Assembly: GCA_013791885.1 (NCBI GenBank)
Contig: VMSZ01000001.1
Location: 1 to 64,000 of the forward strand
From: Sulfurimonas sp.
GTDB taxonomy: Bacteria; Campylobacterota; Campylobacteria; Campylobacterales; Sulfurimonadaceae
DNA length: 64,000 nucleotides
Direction of reading: 5' to 3'
The notes beneath the pieces are model-generated. The model was not told the origin of the DNA and did not search any database. It saw only the letters and a list, made by a program, of their open reading frames with translations. This document shows positions 19,201 to 27,537 of this stretch, piece after piece. The translations under genes were made by a program, and so were the position numbers. The number at the start of each line of letters is the position of its first letter. The stretch's first letter is position 1.

Positions 19201-19777
19201 AAACCATTATAGGAATCTCTTTTTCTCTTTGACGCGAAGCCTCTTGGCAGGCATGCAGTGCTGCCTTTATCTGCAGAGGATCTTGACAAGTTTCTAGTAA
19301 GAATACATCTACCCCGCCATCAATAAGTGCCAAACAAAATTCTGTGTACCCTTTGTACATCTCATCGTAAGAGATATGTCCGAGTGATGGAAGTTTTGTT
19401 CCCGGTCCGATAGAACCCAAAACAAAACGTGGGTGTTCAGGCGTGCTTACTTTGTCACACTCTTTTTTGACAAGCTCTGCTCCGGCTTTTGTAAGCTCAT
19501 ACGCACGATGGCCAATTTGGTACTCGTCCAAAACCCAAGAGAAAGAGCCAAAAGTATTGGTGGTGATAAAATCGGCACCGGCGGTTAAGTAGGCTTTGAA
19601 GATGTTGCTTAAAACTTCAGGACAGGTAACATTAAGGAGTTCATTACACCCTTCATTTCCTTCCCAGGCTTCTTTTGAAATCTGCTCATCACGCTGCTGA
19701 AGTTGCGTTCCCATAGCTCCGTCTATAATGAGCGGGCGTTTTTTTATGGTCTCTAAAATATATGCTTTTGTATTCAT
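16286..19777 (-). CDS. metH: Cobalamin-dependent methionine synthase
   Basis: Transfers methyl from methyltetrahydrofolate to homocysteine via B12. Domains in order: homocysteine-binding barrel (about 1-320) with zinc Cys in FNCGTG (about 227) and GGCCGTT (about 294); pterin-binding barrel (about 340-610); B12 cap helices and the cobalamin Rossmann domain with DVHDVGKN (His near 730) and GMSGLLVKS; AdoMet reactivation domain with RYSFGYAACPD near the C-terminus. About 1163 aa, full length. An in-frame TTG three codons upstream is ignored in favour of ATG. No cobalamin riboswitch was recognised upstream. Confidence 0.95.
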   Translation of the reverse strand: MNTKAYILETIKKRPLIIDGAMGTQLQQRDEQISKEAWEGNEGCNELLNVTCPEVLSNIFKAYLTAGADFITTNTFGSFSWVLDEYQIGHRAYELTKAGAELVKKECDKVSTPEHPRFVLGSIGPGTKLPSLGHISYDEMYKGYTEFCLALIDGGVDVFLLETCQDPLQIKAALHACQEASRQREKEIPIMVSVTIELSGTMLIGTDAPTIATILEPFDILSLGFNCGTGPDQVLKHVKTLSELWHKPISVHANAGLPQNRGGYTYYPMGPDEFADKQEEFMAFDGVSFLGGCCGTTPQHIRALVNRVEKLTPKTASGKQQNSLASLFSTVPLMQEPAPLLIGERSNATGSKAFRELLLAEDYEGTLSVGQQQVRAGAHVLDVSVGFAGRDETKDMNSVMRLYAQKIALPIMPDSTQTPALEEALKLIGGKPIINSVNLEDGIEKFDAVCQLAKKYGAALVCLTIDEIGMAKTVERKLEVAERIYELATQKHGINPENLVFDLLTFTLGSGDEEYFDAGINTIEAIRQLRLRHPEVGATLGLSNISFGLDKDARPYLNSMFLHHCIEAGLTSVIINVKHIIPLNKITQEEQDICNNLIFNKKPKGAALFEFIEHFSTKEAVDNDVEDAAYLLMSQEEKIAKLLMDGDKDRMIPLVEEARQSIAPEKIVNEILIDAMKVVGELFGSGQMQLPFVLQSAETMKKTVDYLNPYLPKVDKAVDTTLILGTVKGDVHDVGKNLVDIILSNNGFKVINLGIKVDLDNFVNTLKETNASALGMSGLLVKSTQVMKENLETLKAADIKIPILLGGAALTRAFIDDFCRPFYDGPIFYCKDAFDGVTAMSRIEAGNFDTNLHPHERDESLVKEKKEIVIPPFAELKMPSRDVKVPTPPFWGRRELKLTDAQIEMAFEWINHKILFKSRWGYSSKGMTKEAYEKQLDEVVWPAYEKLKARFIKEKLFEPTIIYGYWPCRSDDNTLLIFDESEGYNSEDEINREHLEHVMGRAVKQFTFPRQSKQPHRALSDFFHADRHDVIALTCVSAGSRISEAEREIYDRGDYTEYYQFHGLGVELAEALAEIVHKQIRLDLNISKGEGSSLADVQMNKYQGSRYSFGYAACPDLELSRPLFDLLKPEEFGIELSETFQIHPEQSTSALVVYHPNATYYNI

Positions 19778-19890
19778 TAATAACAATCTTTTTATTTAAA
19801 TTATGTAAGTGATATTATCTAATTGGAACATAAAAAGAGTTGAGTAATTTTGTTTATAGTCAAAATATGACGAAACAATTGACATAACTA

Positions 19891-19935
19891 TTGACTTTCA
19901 TCGTCAAAAATATGTATAATGACGATGAAAATCAA
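19891..19935 (+). promoter_or_regulatory. Sigma70-like promoter embedded in an inverted repeat
   Basis: TTGACT (19891-19896) and TATAAT (19915-19920) spaced by 18 bp form a near-consensus promoter. Two arms, TTGACTTTCATCGTCA (19891-19906) and TGACGATGAAAATCAA (19920-19935), are inverted repeats matching at 15 of 16 positions, so they cover the -35 and the -10/start region. This is the geometry of a repressor operator. The gene directly downstream carries a helix-turn-helix, making autoregulation likely. A second -35-like TTGACA is at 19879. Confidence 0.7.
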
Positions 19936-19959
19936 AAATAAGAGGGGTTTAATCGTTAA

Positions 19960-20595
19960 ATGGTAATTACATATGTCCGTCCAGATAAAAATTTCGATGC
20001 AGCTCTTGAACAATTGCAACTGATTAATTCATATGCGATTTCTCATAATCTTAGTGTTGATGATGAGTTTATAGATCATGTTTCACAAAATAAACGTCTC
20101 AATGAGCGCACCCATGTTACGGAGTACTTTCAATCTAAAGCAGGTTGCACGCTCCTCATTTATGATGTGTGGGTATTGAGCACAGATATGGAAGATTTGA
20201 TTCAGATGTTTTCTTGTTTGCTAAAAAATGAATTTAATGTTCACTTTATTAAGCAGTCTGTTATAATATCTTCCAAAAGCAGTGTAATGTTAGTTTTAGG
20301 TTTGATTGATCAGCTTCGTCAAACGCTTCAAAACGACTCTAAGAAAGTTGTTGGAAGACCGAAGGGAAGTAAGTCGAATTCAAAATTTGACAGATATATC
20401 AATGAAATAATCACTTATATTAAAGAGAAAAAGAGTGTGAGTGAGATGGCAAGAGCTTTAAAAGTGAGCAGAAGTTCGCTTAAAGATTATATAGAATCAA
20501 GAGAGTTGAAGCAGGTGGCATTTGGATCATTGTTACCGATAGCACCTGAAAATGCAGAAGAGCAAGTAATCAATACGATTATTTGTCCAAATTAA
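19960..20595 (+). CDS. Serine-recombinase-like protein with HTH, catalytic serine absent
   Basis: 211 residues resembling the resolvase/invertase family: an N-terminal ITYVRP strand, a LLIYDVWVLS segment like the recombinase core, then the Hin-like linker GRPKGS (about 132) and a C-terminal helix-turn-helix (SVSEMARALKVSRSSLKDYI). The recombinase signature YxRVS, which carries the catalytic Ser, is here Y-V-R-P-D, and the following arginine-rich region is poor, so DNA cleavage is unlikely. It is probably a domesticated DNA-binding regulator. It lies 24 bp before ccoG and behind a palindromic promoter. AGAGGGG precedes the ATG at a long spacing. Confidence 0.75.
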   Translation: MVITYVRPDKNFDAALEQLQLINSYAISHNLSVDDEFIDHVSQNKRLNERTHVTEYFQSKAGCTLLIYDVWVLSTDMEDLIQMFSCLLKNEFNVHFIKQSVIISSKSSVMLVLGLIDQLRQTLQNDSKKVVGRPKGSKSNSKFDRYINEIITYIKEKKSVSEMARALKVSRSSLKDYIESRELKQVAFGSLLPIAPENAEEQVINTIICPN

Positions 20596-20619
20596 AATAA
20601 ATTACGAATGGAGAGAGAT

Positions 20620-22053
20620 ATGAGTGAAAAAACAGAAGGTATTAATATTCCGACCTCTTGGAGGGTTAAACGCTATTGGGTTTATGCACTTGCAACTGTC
20701 GTTGCTTTGGGTTTACCGTGGATACAAATTGACGGGAACCACTTCTTCCTTTTAAGTTTCGATAAAATGAAGTTGCACCTTGCGTTTATTCAGTTTGATA
20801 TGCAAGAACTTTATCTTATGCCATTTTTACTTATGATAATGTTCCTGGGCATTTTTGGTATGACAGTTATGGGCGGCCGCGTTTTTTGTGGCTGGGTTTG
20901 TCCGCAGACTGTTTTTCGTGTCATTTACCGTGACTTGATTGAAACAAAAATTTTAGGTCTTCGTAAACGTATTAAAAATAAACAGCAAGAGCCTGATATG
21001 TCCAAGGCGGAAAATAAGGTCAAAAAGGTTGTCGCTATACTTCTTTGGACTGCCTTGGCACTTATTGCCGGAGCGGACTTTATGTGGTACTTTGTTCCGC
21101 CGGAAGATTTTTTCTCCTATCTGGCAAATCCGACTGAACACTGGACTTTAATAGGTTTTATCGTCGGTATTGCTGCGTTTTTAGTGTACGACATCATATT
21201 TTTAAAAGAGAACTTTTGTGTCTATGTTTGCCCATACTCAAGAATACAGTCTGTTTTGTATGATGACCATACAGTAATGGCTCTTTACAACCCTCACCGC
21301 GGTGGAGATATTTATGATGAACACCACAACAAACTCTTTACAAAAGAAAAAGAGCTTAAGGCTGTAACTCCATCTGCTGAATGTACGACTTGTGAGAGCT
21401 GTGTAACAGTTTGTCCAACGCATATTGATATCCGTAAAGGTCTTCAGTTGGAGTGTATTAACTGTCTTGAGTGTGTAGATGCCTGTACGACTGTAATGGG
21501 TAAGCTTGGAAAACCTTCACTTGTAACTTGGTCAAGTGATTATGAGATTATTGACCAAAAAGGAAAAACACAGTATTTCCGTCCAAAAATCTTAGCATAC
21601 ATAGGCCTTTTGGTTGTAATATCTATTATTCTTGGAATGATGGGGAATACAAAAGAGCATATGCTTTTAAATATTAACAAAGAGACAAGACTTTACTCTA
21701 CAAAACTTCTTCCGGATGGCAAAGTTCAAGTAGAAAATGCGTATGAGTTCTTGCTTCAAAATACACAAAACGAAGAGATGGACTTCTTTTTTGAAGTAAT
21801 CCCTCCTGTAGGTATGGAAGGTAAAATTACTATAGAGTCTCCAGATAAGCAGTTTGGAGTTGTCCCGAATGTGAAAAAGAAAAAAATAGTTGTTTTACGA
21901 ACAACAGAAGTTTTAGCAGACGATGAGAGAAAAGATACGGTAATCCCTATCAAAATCAGAGCGTATGCTGTTGGTCATGAAGACAAAATTGTAGTATTCA
22001 GAGATTCAATATTTATTTTCCCAAGAGCGGATATTTTAAAAGCGGCGCACTAA
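20620..22053 (+). CDS. ccoG: Cytochrome c oxidase accessory protein CcoG
   Basis: Membrane FeS protein (also called RdxA/FixG) needed for copper reduction and assembly of cbb3-type oxidases. Several membrane helices in the first 200 residues carry GRVFCGWVCPQT and YVCPYSR. A dicluster ferredoxin region follows (CTTCESCVTVCP and CINCLECVDAC), then another helix (about 325-345) and an immunoglobulin-like FixG C-terminal domain. ATG at 20620 is chosen over the ATG at 20608 because GGAGAGAG lies just before it. The oxidase itself is not in the window. Probably cotranscribed with the recombinase-like regulator. Confidence 0.93.
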   Translation: MSEKTEGINIPTSWRVKRYWVYALATVVALGLPWIQIDGNHFFLLSFDKMKLHLAFIQFDMQELYLMPFLLMIMFLGIFGMTVMGGRVFCGWVCPQTVFRVIYRDLIETKILGLRKRIKNKQQEPDMSKAENKVKKVVAILLWTALALIAGADFMWYFVPPEDFFSYLANPTEHWTLIGFIVGIAAFLVYDIIFLKENFCVYVCPYSRIQSVLYDDHTVMALYNPHRGGDIYDEHHNKLFTKEKELKAVTPSAECTTCESCVTVCPTHIDIRKGLQLECINCLECVDACTTVMGKLGKPSLVTWSSDYEIIDQKGKTQYFRPKILAYIGLLVVISIILGMMGNTKEHMLLNINKETRLYSTKLLPDGKVQVENAYEFLLQNTQNEEMDFFFEVIPPVGMEGKITIESPDKQFGVVPNVKKKKIVVLRTTEVLADDERKDTVIPIKIRAYAVGHEDKIVVFRDSIFIFPRADILKAAH

Positions 22054-22109
22054 TCTTCAAGTCTAGCTTAGGCTACACTTTTCTTCAATATAAAAAGGAG
22101 CGTAAAATA

Positions 22110-22203
22110 CCTTGCAAATCTCGAAAAACTTGTTTTTCGTAGCTTTAGGGGGTTGCAAGGGGCATTTGTCCCTGCCACCAAAACGAACTCGTCCGTTTTG
22201 GTG
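22110..22203. other. Nested hairpin-rich intergenic element
   Basis: The 222-bp ccoG-DUF748 gap holds an outer stem CCTTGCAA/TTGCAAGG (22110-22117 with 22153-22160) enclosing CGAAAAA/TTTTTCG (22122-22128 with 22133-22139), then a separate 10-bp stem CACCAAAACG/CGTTTTGGTG (22176-22203). It may be the ccoG terminator plus a structured RNA or dispersed repeat. It has no coding gene; the minus-strand open frames across it look like chance. Confidence 0.45.
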
Positions 22204-22275
22204 CGTAACATCAGATAATAATAGAACTTTAAAATAGAATGAGGTAGACTCTTGTAGCACATTCAGGGGTTCATT

Positions 22276-25200
22276 ATGTTTAAAACAATTAAAAAAATCT
22301 TTTTCACTCTTCTTGCGTTTTATACTCTTTTTGGCTTTTTTATTTTGCCTTTGGTTCTTAAACCGCTCATTATAAACGCAGTTCAAGAGAAGACAAATGC
22401 CACTATTGAAATAGAAAAAATCTATTTTAACCCTTTTATATTTAAACTTGAAATCACTGGCATAAAGCTCACAAGTAATGAAAATAAAGAGTTAGTTTCA
22501 CTCAAAGAAATTCTTGCGAATGTGGAAGTTTATTCTCTTTTTAGAACGGCTCTGCATGTCAAAGACTTTGTACTTGATGAACCAAAAATTTCTCTAGTCT
22601 ACAATGCGGACAAAACATTCAACTTCAGCTCCCTTCTAAAAGAAAATAACCAAACGCAGGAAGATGACAACACAAGCACAGCACTTCCAAGAATTATTTT
22701 AGAGAATATAAAAATTGTCAATGGCTTTGTAGCTTATGAAGATTTTACGCAAAAAACAAAGTTTGATTTCTCTTTTGGCAATATCGGTTTAGAATTAAAA
22801 GATGTAGATACTAAAGATTTAAATGCAAGCGACGCTTCATTCAGATTTTACTCTTTGCTCGGTGATGGCGGTTTTGTGGATTTTAAAAGCAAGATTGTAA
22901 GTCTGGAACCTTTTATCTCCCGAGGAAGTCTTGATTTTGAGGCAAGTAAATTATATACGGAGTATAGATATATTCAAGATATGCTGCAGCTCGAGGTTGC
23001 AGACGGAAAAATCTCTGCGCACGCAAATTTTTTCATTAATTTGGATGATTTAAACGCAACAACTATTGATGATGCAAGCGTTTTGCTTGATAATTTACGA
23101 ATAAAGCCAAAAAATAAGAATAAGGATATTCTGAACCTTGGTTCTTTGTACATCGACGGTATAACGGTAAAGCCGATGCTTCAGGATGCACATATAAAAA
23201 ATATAACACTGAATTCTTTGGTTGCAAAAGTAGCTCGAGATGCTCAGGGCAATATTGACTGGCTTGAGTATATTCAAGTACAGAGAACAGATACTCATGA
23301 AGACACAGATGCAAATAAAACACTCGAAGAGTCAAAGCCGTGGAAGGTGCTTATAGATGCTCTTGCCCTGGAAAAAATAAAAGCAGACTTTAGTGATAAA
23401 GGAATTTCCCCTCAAGTCAATACTAAATTAAATGAACTTAATTTGTATGCTCAAAATATAAGCCTGGCGGGTGAAGAGCCTTTTACATACAATCTCAATA
23501 TGAAACTCAATGACGCCTTTGAATGTTTCTCTAAGGGAGAGATTAAACACGATGTTTTGGAGCTAAACGCAGCGTTTAACTGTAAGGGGTTTGACATTGT
23601 TCACTACAGACCTTATATCGATGAAGCGGCTAAAAAGGAGCTTGCAGTTTACAATGTGAAACTCATGAAAGCGAAGCTTGGGTTTGATGGAAATGTACAA
23701 TTAAAACAAAGTGGTGAACAAACGTTCATAAATGTCAATGAGGCCAATTTGTCTCTCTCGAATTTCGCTTTGAACAAGAGAAATACCAATGAAAGACTTG
23801 TAGATTTTCAAAGTTTTGATGTTAGCGGATTAACACTGGATTTCCAAAATAAAAACCTCGATATAAATAAAACTATGCTCAAAAACTTCCAACTGAAAAC
23901 AAAAATGTTTGCAAATGGCAGCTTAAATCTCGAGGGACTTGTTGAACCGAAAAAAAGTTCCACAGGAACGAAAAAAGCGACCAAACAAAAGACTCAAAAA
24001 GAGGGTGAGTTTAGAGTTAAATTAAAACATTTTGGAGTTGAAGCTGCAGCGGTAAATTTTGAAGATGCAACACTCTCTCCAAGTGTGACAACGAAGATTG
24101 ACAGAATCTTTGTCAATCTCTACGACATAGATTCACAAGCACAAAGTTGGCTCAAATACAGACTCTATCTAAGAGTAAACTCTAAAGGCATAGCACGGGC
24201 TAACGGTAGCTTAAGACATACGCCCCTGAAGCAAAACGGTACTTTTGATTTGAGTGATTTGTCTCTTAAAGAGTTTACTCCTTATATTGGGCAGGGAGCT
24301 TATCTTAAAATTGAAGATGGGGCACTTGATGCACATACTAAAACACGTTATGAAAGCGGATCTAAAAAAGCAGATGTTGAAGTTGACGGTGTCATAAAAC
24401 TCAAAGAATTTTTTCTTGCAGACAGTCGAGACAATAATTCGCTGCTCTCTCTTCATTCACTTGAGCTCAAAGGTTTTGAACTCGATTTACTGCCAAACAG
24501 ACTTTATATTGGCGAGGCAAATATTGACTCTTTTTATGTTGATGCTGTCATAGACGAGAACAAAGTTATGAATTTTGCAAGCTTGACAAAAGAAGATACC
24601 CATGAGAGTAAGAAAGAAGTTAAAGAGAGTAAGACAAAGGTGAGCCCCGAGGATGAAAAAACGGTATTTCCCTACAGGGTAGAAAAACTTAACCTTCTGT
24701 CTGGAAGTGCAAAGTTTGCAGACCTTTCGCTTCCGATTAAATTTCAGACCAATATCCATGATGTCAGCGGTTCTGTTCTTGCAATTTCAAGTGTTGCGGG
24801 TGATGTAAGTTATGTAGACGTTATAGGTGAGGTTGATGCGTACGGCTCAGCAAAACTCAAAGGAAGTTTAGACAGTGCAAATCCTAAAAAATTTACCGAT
24901 CTGGGGTTGAGTTTTAAAAATCTTGAACTCAACTCCATGAGCGGATACAGCGCTTCTTTTGCAGGATATGCGATAGACAGCGGGAAGCTTTATCTGGATT
25001 TAGGATATAAAATCAAAGACTCCGAACTTTTGGGAAGCAACAGCATTATCATCAAAAAAATTAAATTGGGCGAAGAGATAAAAGATGAGAACACAAGTTC
25101 TCTGCCACTCGGATTTGTTATCGCTCTTCTTGAAGACAATGAAGGCGTCATAGATATAGATATGCCTGTGGAAGGAAATGTAGATGCGCCTGATTTTAAA

Positions 25201-25857
25201 TATGGAGCTTTGGTTTTAAAAACGCTGGGTAATTTAATTCTTAAAGCTGTAGCTTCTCCTTTTAAATTTCTGGGTGCAGTTATGGGGATTGACAGTGAGA
25301 AACTCGAATATGTCTCCTTTGAACCGGGAAAAGCTGAGATACTGCCGCCGCAAAGAGAAAAGCTTGATCAGATTATAACAATACTGACAAAAAGACCAAA
25401 AATGCTGCTCTCTTTGAGCGGTGTTTATGATGTGCAGAGTGATAAAAAAGCACTTGGACTTGAAAAACTCATTGCTTTGGCCATTAAAGAGAGCGGTGCA
25501 AAAAGTAAAGAAGAACAGCAAAACGCAATGAATATAGATATTCTTGAAGATATTTACGATGATTTAAAAGATGATGACAAGCTCGATGATATAAAAGATG
25601 CTCTTAAAGAAAAATATGAGGGTGATGAGTTTAAGCGAGAGTATTTCAAAGCGCTTGTCAGAGAAAATATACTATTGCAAGCAGTAAGCAAAGAAGAATT
25701 AGAAGCTCTAGCTGCGTTACGTGCAAAAAATATTCGTATATATTTGATGAAAGAGCATAAGCTTGAAGCACAAAGGATTCTAAACGCAGAGATTAAAGCT
25801 ATTGATGTACCTGAAAATAAATCTGTCAGAATGAATCTCGCAGTTGAGGTCAAATAA
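22276..25857 (+). CDS. Large DUF748 (AsmA-like) envelope protein
   Basis: 1193 residues with one N-terminal membrane anchor (about 8-30) and a very long periplasmic body rich in short amphipathic strands, repeats of xLxLxxVxxxD type, and DUF748 features (NPFIFKLEITGIKL near 55, PRIILENIKIVNG near 138). AsmA/DUF748 proteins are bridge-like lipid-transfer or envelope-maintenance proteins. The C-terminus has an OmpA-like stretch (EPGKAEILPPQREKLDQI, near 1018), then a charged helical tail. An AGGGG ribosome site precedes the ATG. Monocistronic. No partner gene is adjacent. Confidence 0.85.
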   Translation: MFKTIKKIFFTLLAFYTLFGFFILPLVLKPLIINAVQEKTNATIEIEKIYFNPFIFKLEITGIKLTSNENKELVSLKEILANVEVYSLFRTALHVKDFVLDEPKISLVYNADKTFNFSSLLKENNQTQEDDNTSTALPRIILENIKIVNGFVAYEDFTQKTKFDFSFGNIGLELKDVDTKDLNASDASFRFYSLLGDGGFVDFKSKIVSLEPFISRGSLDFEASKLYTEYRYIQDMLQLEVADGKISAHANFFINLDDLNATTIDDASVLLDNLRIKPKNKNKDILNLGSLYIDGITVKPMLQDAHIKNITLNSLVAKVARDAQGNIDWLEYIQVQRTDTHEDTDANKTLEESKPWKVLIDALALEKIKADFSDKGISPQVNTKLNELNLYAQNISLAGEEPFTYNLNMKLNDAFECFSKGEIKHDVLELNAAFNCKGFDIVHYRPYIDEAAKKELAVYNVKLMKAKLGFDGNVQLKQSGEQTFINVNEANLSLSNFALNKRNTNERLVDFQSFDVSGLTLDFQNKNLDINKTMLKNFQLKTKMFANGSLNLEGLVEPKKSSTGTKKATKQKTQKEGEFRVKLKHFGVEAAAVNFEDATLSPSVTTKIDRIFVNLYDIDSQAQSWLKYRLYLRVNSKGIARANGSLRHTPLKQNGTFDLSDLSLKEFTPYIGQGAYLKIEDGALDAHTKTRYESGSKKADVEVDGVIKLKEFFLADSRDNNSLLSLHSLELKGFELDLLPNRLYIGEANIDSFYVDAVIDENKVMNFASLTKEDTHESKKEVKESKTKVSPEDEKTVFPYRVEKLNLLSGSAKFADLSLPIKFQTNIHDVSGSVLAISSVAGDVSYVDVIGEVDAYGSAKLKGSLDSANPKKFTDLGLSFKNLELNSMSGYSASFAGYAIDSGKLYLDLGYKIKDSELLGSNSIIIKKIKLGEEIKDENTSSLPLGFVIALLEDNEGVIDIDMPVEGNVDAPDFKYGALVLKTLGNLILKAVASPFKFLGAVMGIDSEKLEYVSFEPGKAEILPPQREKLDQIITILTKRPKMLLSLSGVYDVQSDKKALGLEKLIALAIKESGAKSKEEQQNAMNIDILEDIYDDLKDDDKLDDIKDALKEKYEGDEFKREYFKALVRENILLQAVSKEELEALAALRAKNIRIYLMKEHKLEAQRILNAEIKAIDVPENKSVRMNLAVEVK

Positions 25858-25871
25858 TTTTAGAGATTTGC

Positions 25872-25877
25872 TATAAT
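25872..25877 (+). promoter_or_regulatory. Extended -10 promoter for the YeiH-family gene
   Basis: TTTGCTATAATTGCG, with TATAAT 25 bp before the ATG; only a short leader would result. Confidence 0.5.
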
Positions 25878-25901
25878 TGCGTTTTTAATTAAAGGCAGGC
25901 A

Positions 25902-26966
25902 ATGGCATTTTCAAAAGCAAAACGTAAAGATACCATAAGCGGTATTTTATTTGTTGCAATTTTTGCAGCAGCAGCTACTATGATAGCGGATTTACCAGCT
26001 ATAAGCTCACTGGGAATTTCCCCTCTTGTCGTGGGTATAGTATTTGGTATTTTTTATGCCAATACACTCCACAATAAACTTCCAAGAGAGTGGGACGGCG
26101 GAATCACTTTTTCCGCGAAAAAGATTTTAAGATTTGCAATTGTTTTTTACGGTTTTCGCATTACTTTTCAGCAAATTGCAGATGTCGGGATGGACGGTTT
26201 TTTAGTTTCACTCATTATGCTCAGTACAACCTTTGTGTTAGGGACTTATCTGGGGCATAAAATATTTAAAATGGACAAAGACACCTCAATGCTTACAGCT
26301 TCTGGCGCGGCAGTTTGTGGCGCAGCGGCGGTTTTGGCTACAGAACCTGTTTTAAAAGCGGAAGAGCATAAAACTGCAATAGCGGTTTCAATGGTCGTTT
26401 TATTTGGGACTATAGCGATGTTTTTATATCCTGTTATGTACACCATGATTATTGAACCGGCAAGCGGTTTTTTACATATGACGCAACAAGAATTTGGAAT
26501 CTATGTAGGTGGAACAATTCATGAAGTGGCGCAAGTTGTAGCAGTTCCGGCTTCTATCCCGGGTGCAAGTCCAGAGATGGCAAACAGCGCGGTTATTGTA
26601 AAAATGACACGTGTTATTATGATTGCTCCTATGCTGATTATCTTAGGTATTTATCTCTCTTATTCAGCACAAAAAAGCGGAGGTGCTTCGAGTAAAGTAA
26701 AACTTGTTATTCCTTGGTTTGCGGTTTATTTTATCGGTATGGCCGGCTTTAATTCATTGCAGATTGTTCCTGAAAATTTAGTTGCTGCGATTAATGAAAT
26801 AGATACATTTTTACTGACAATGGCTATGACGGCACTCGGAATGGGCACAAGATTTGCCAAGTTCAAAGGGCTGGGTTTAGCACCGCTTTACACAGGCGGG
26901 GCAATGTTTTTATGGCTTGTGATAGGCGGTTTTATTATTACAAAACTTATTGTAGACATTTTTTAA
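25902..26966 (+). CDS. YeiH-family (UPF0324) putative sulfate exporter
   Basis: 354-residue polytopic membrane protein with about ten hydrophobic segments. Family landmarks are LPREWDGGITFSAKKILRFAIVFYGFRITF near 60-90, ASGAAVCGAAAV near 135, and GTIHEVAQVVAV near 205, all typical of YeiH/TIGR00698. Members are annotated as sulfate or anion exporters by inference; cysteine-inducible regulation by YeiE is known in E. coli. Here no LysR regulator is adjacent. A role in exporting sulfur oxidation products would fit the host but is speculation. Confidence 0.85.
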   Translation: MAFSKAKRKDTISGILFVAIFAAAATMIADLPAISSLGISPLVVGIVFGIFYANTLHNKLPREWDGGITFSAKKILRFAIVFYGFRITFQQIADVGMDGFLVSLIMLSTTFVLGTYLGHKIFKMDKDTSMLTASGAAVCGAAAVLATEPVLKAEEHKTAIAVSMVVLFGTIAMFLYPVMYTMIIEPASGFLHMTQQEFGIYVGGTIHEVAQVVAVPASIPGASPEMANSAVIVKMTRVIMIAPMLIILGIYLSYSAQKSGGASSKVKLVIPWFAVYFIGMAGFNSLQIVPENLVAAINEIDTFLLTMAMTALGMGTRFAKFKGLGLAPLYTGGAMFLWLVIGGFIITKLIVDIF

Positions 26967-27019
26967 TAAAACTCTTTACATAAAGATTATATAATTTTTG
27001 CAAGTTAAAGAGTCGTTTT

Positions 27020-27042
27020 TTGCCAAAGAATGCTTTTGGCAA
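27020..27042 (+). terminator. Hairpin after the YeiH-family gene
   Basis: TTGCCAAA and TTTGGCAA arms, 8 bp with a 7-nt loop, 54 bp after the stop codon. No T-run follows, so confidence is moderate. Confidence 0.4.
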
Positions 27043-27069
27043 GAAGAAAGCAAAGGAGTCCTAATTTAG

Positions 27070-27537
27070 ATGTCACATCTTCCAAACACATTAAACTCTT
27101 TTTGGCTCTGGCGTGAAGTTTATTCAAAACTCGGCATTTCAAATCCGGCATACAAATACTGGAAAGATACACCAAATATTAAACTCAACAACAAGTACGT
27201 CTTTATTCAAAAAAATACTCTTCCTGCGAAATATGACTATGTCGAACCTATACTTACAGATTTAAGCGGGTATCTCCCCATAAAATTTGCATCTGATCAA
27301 CTGCATGTCAATGAACATATTTTCTTCTATGAAAAAATGAGACTTCATAAAGAGTTTGAGTATAAATTTGTTGAAGATGTGAAGTTTGTAAATATAAAAA
27401 AGTTTTTCAGAGAAAACGGCATAAGAGTAGGTAAAAATTCGATTGTGCAACTTGGAAAAATAAGAGATTTGGAACTCACGAGTGAGGCTACCTTTTATAA
27501 CCTCAAAAATGATTATGCCGTGGTGGTTTACGACTGA
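27070..27537 (+). CDS. Conserved hypothetical protein upstream of a TPR/rnhA/rnc cluster
   Basis: 155 residues, soluble, no signal peptide. It is rich in aromatic and basic residues, starts MSHLPNTLNSFWLWREVY and has no motif I recognise. GGAG lies shortly before the ATG. Its stop overlaps the start of the TPR gene by 1 base, so it is translated as part of the TPR-rnhA-rnc-aroC operon. Base composition matches its neighbours. Function unknown. Confidence 0.65.
   Translation: MSHLPNTLNSFWLWREVYSKLGISNPAYKYWKDTPNIKLNNKYVFIQKNTLPAKYDYVEPILTDLSGYLPIKFASDQLHVNEHIFFYEKMRLHKEFEYKFVEDVKFVNIKKFFRENGIRVGKNSIVQLGKIRDLELTSEATFYNLKNDYAVVVYD

Noticed and set aside
19778..19890. Cobalamin or SAM riboswitch upstream of metH
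   Set aside because: The 5' leader is short and A/T-rich; no B12 box or SAM aptamer elements are visible.
19960..20595. Active site-specific recombinase or mobile element
   Set aside because: The catalytic Ser position is not Ser, no flanking recombination sites are evident, and the gene is fixed in front of ccoG.
22063..22386. Minus-strand frames across the ccoG-DUF748 gap
   Set aside because: They run through hairpin arms and into the start of DUF748, with low-complexity composition; treated as non-coding structured DNA.
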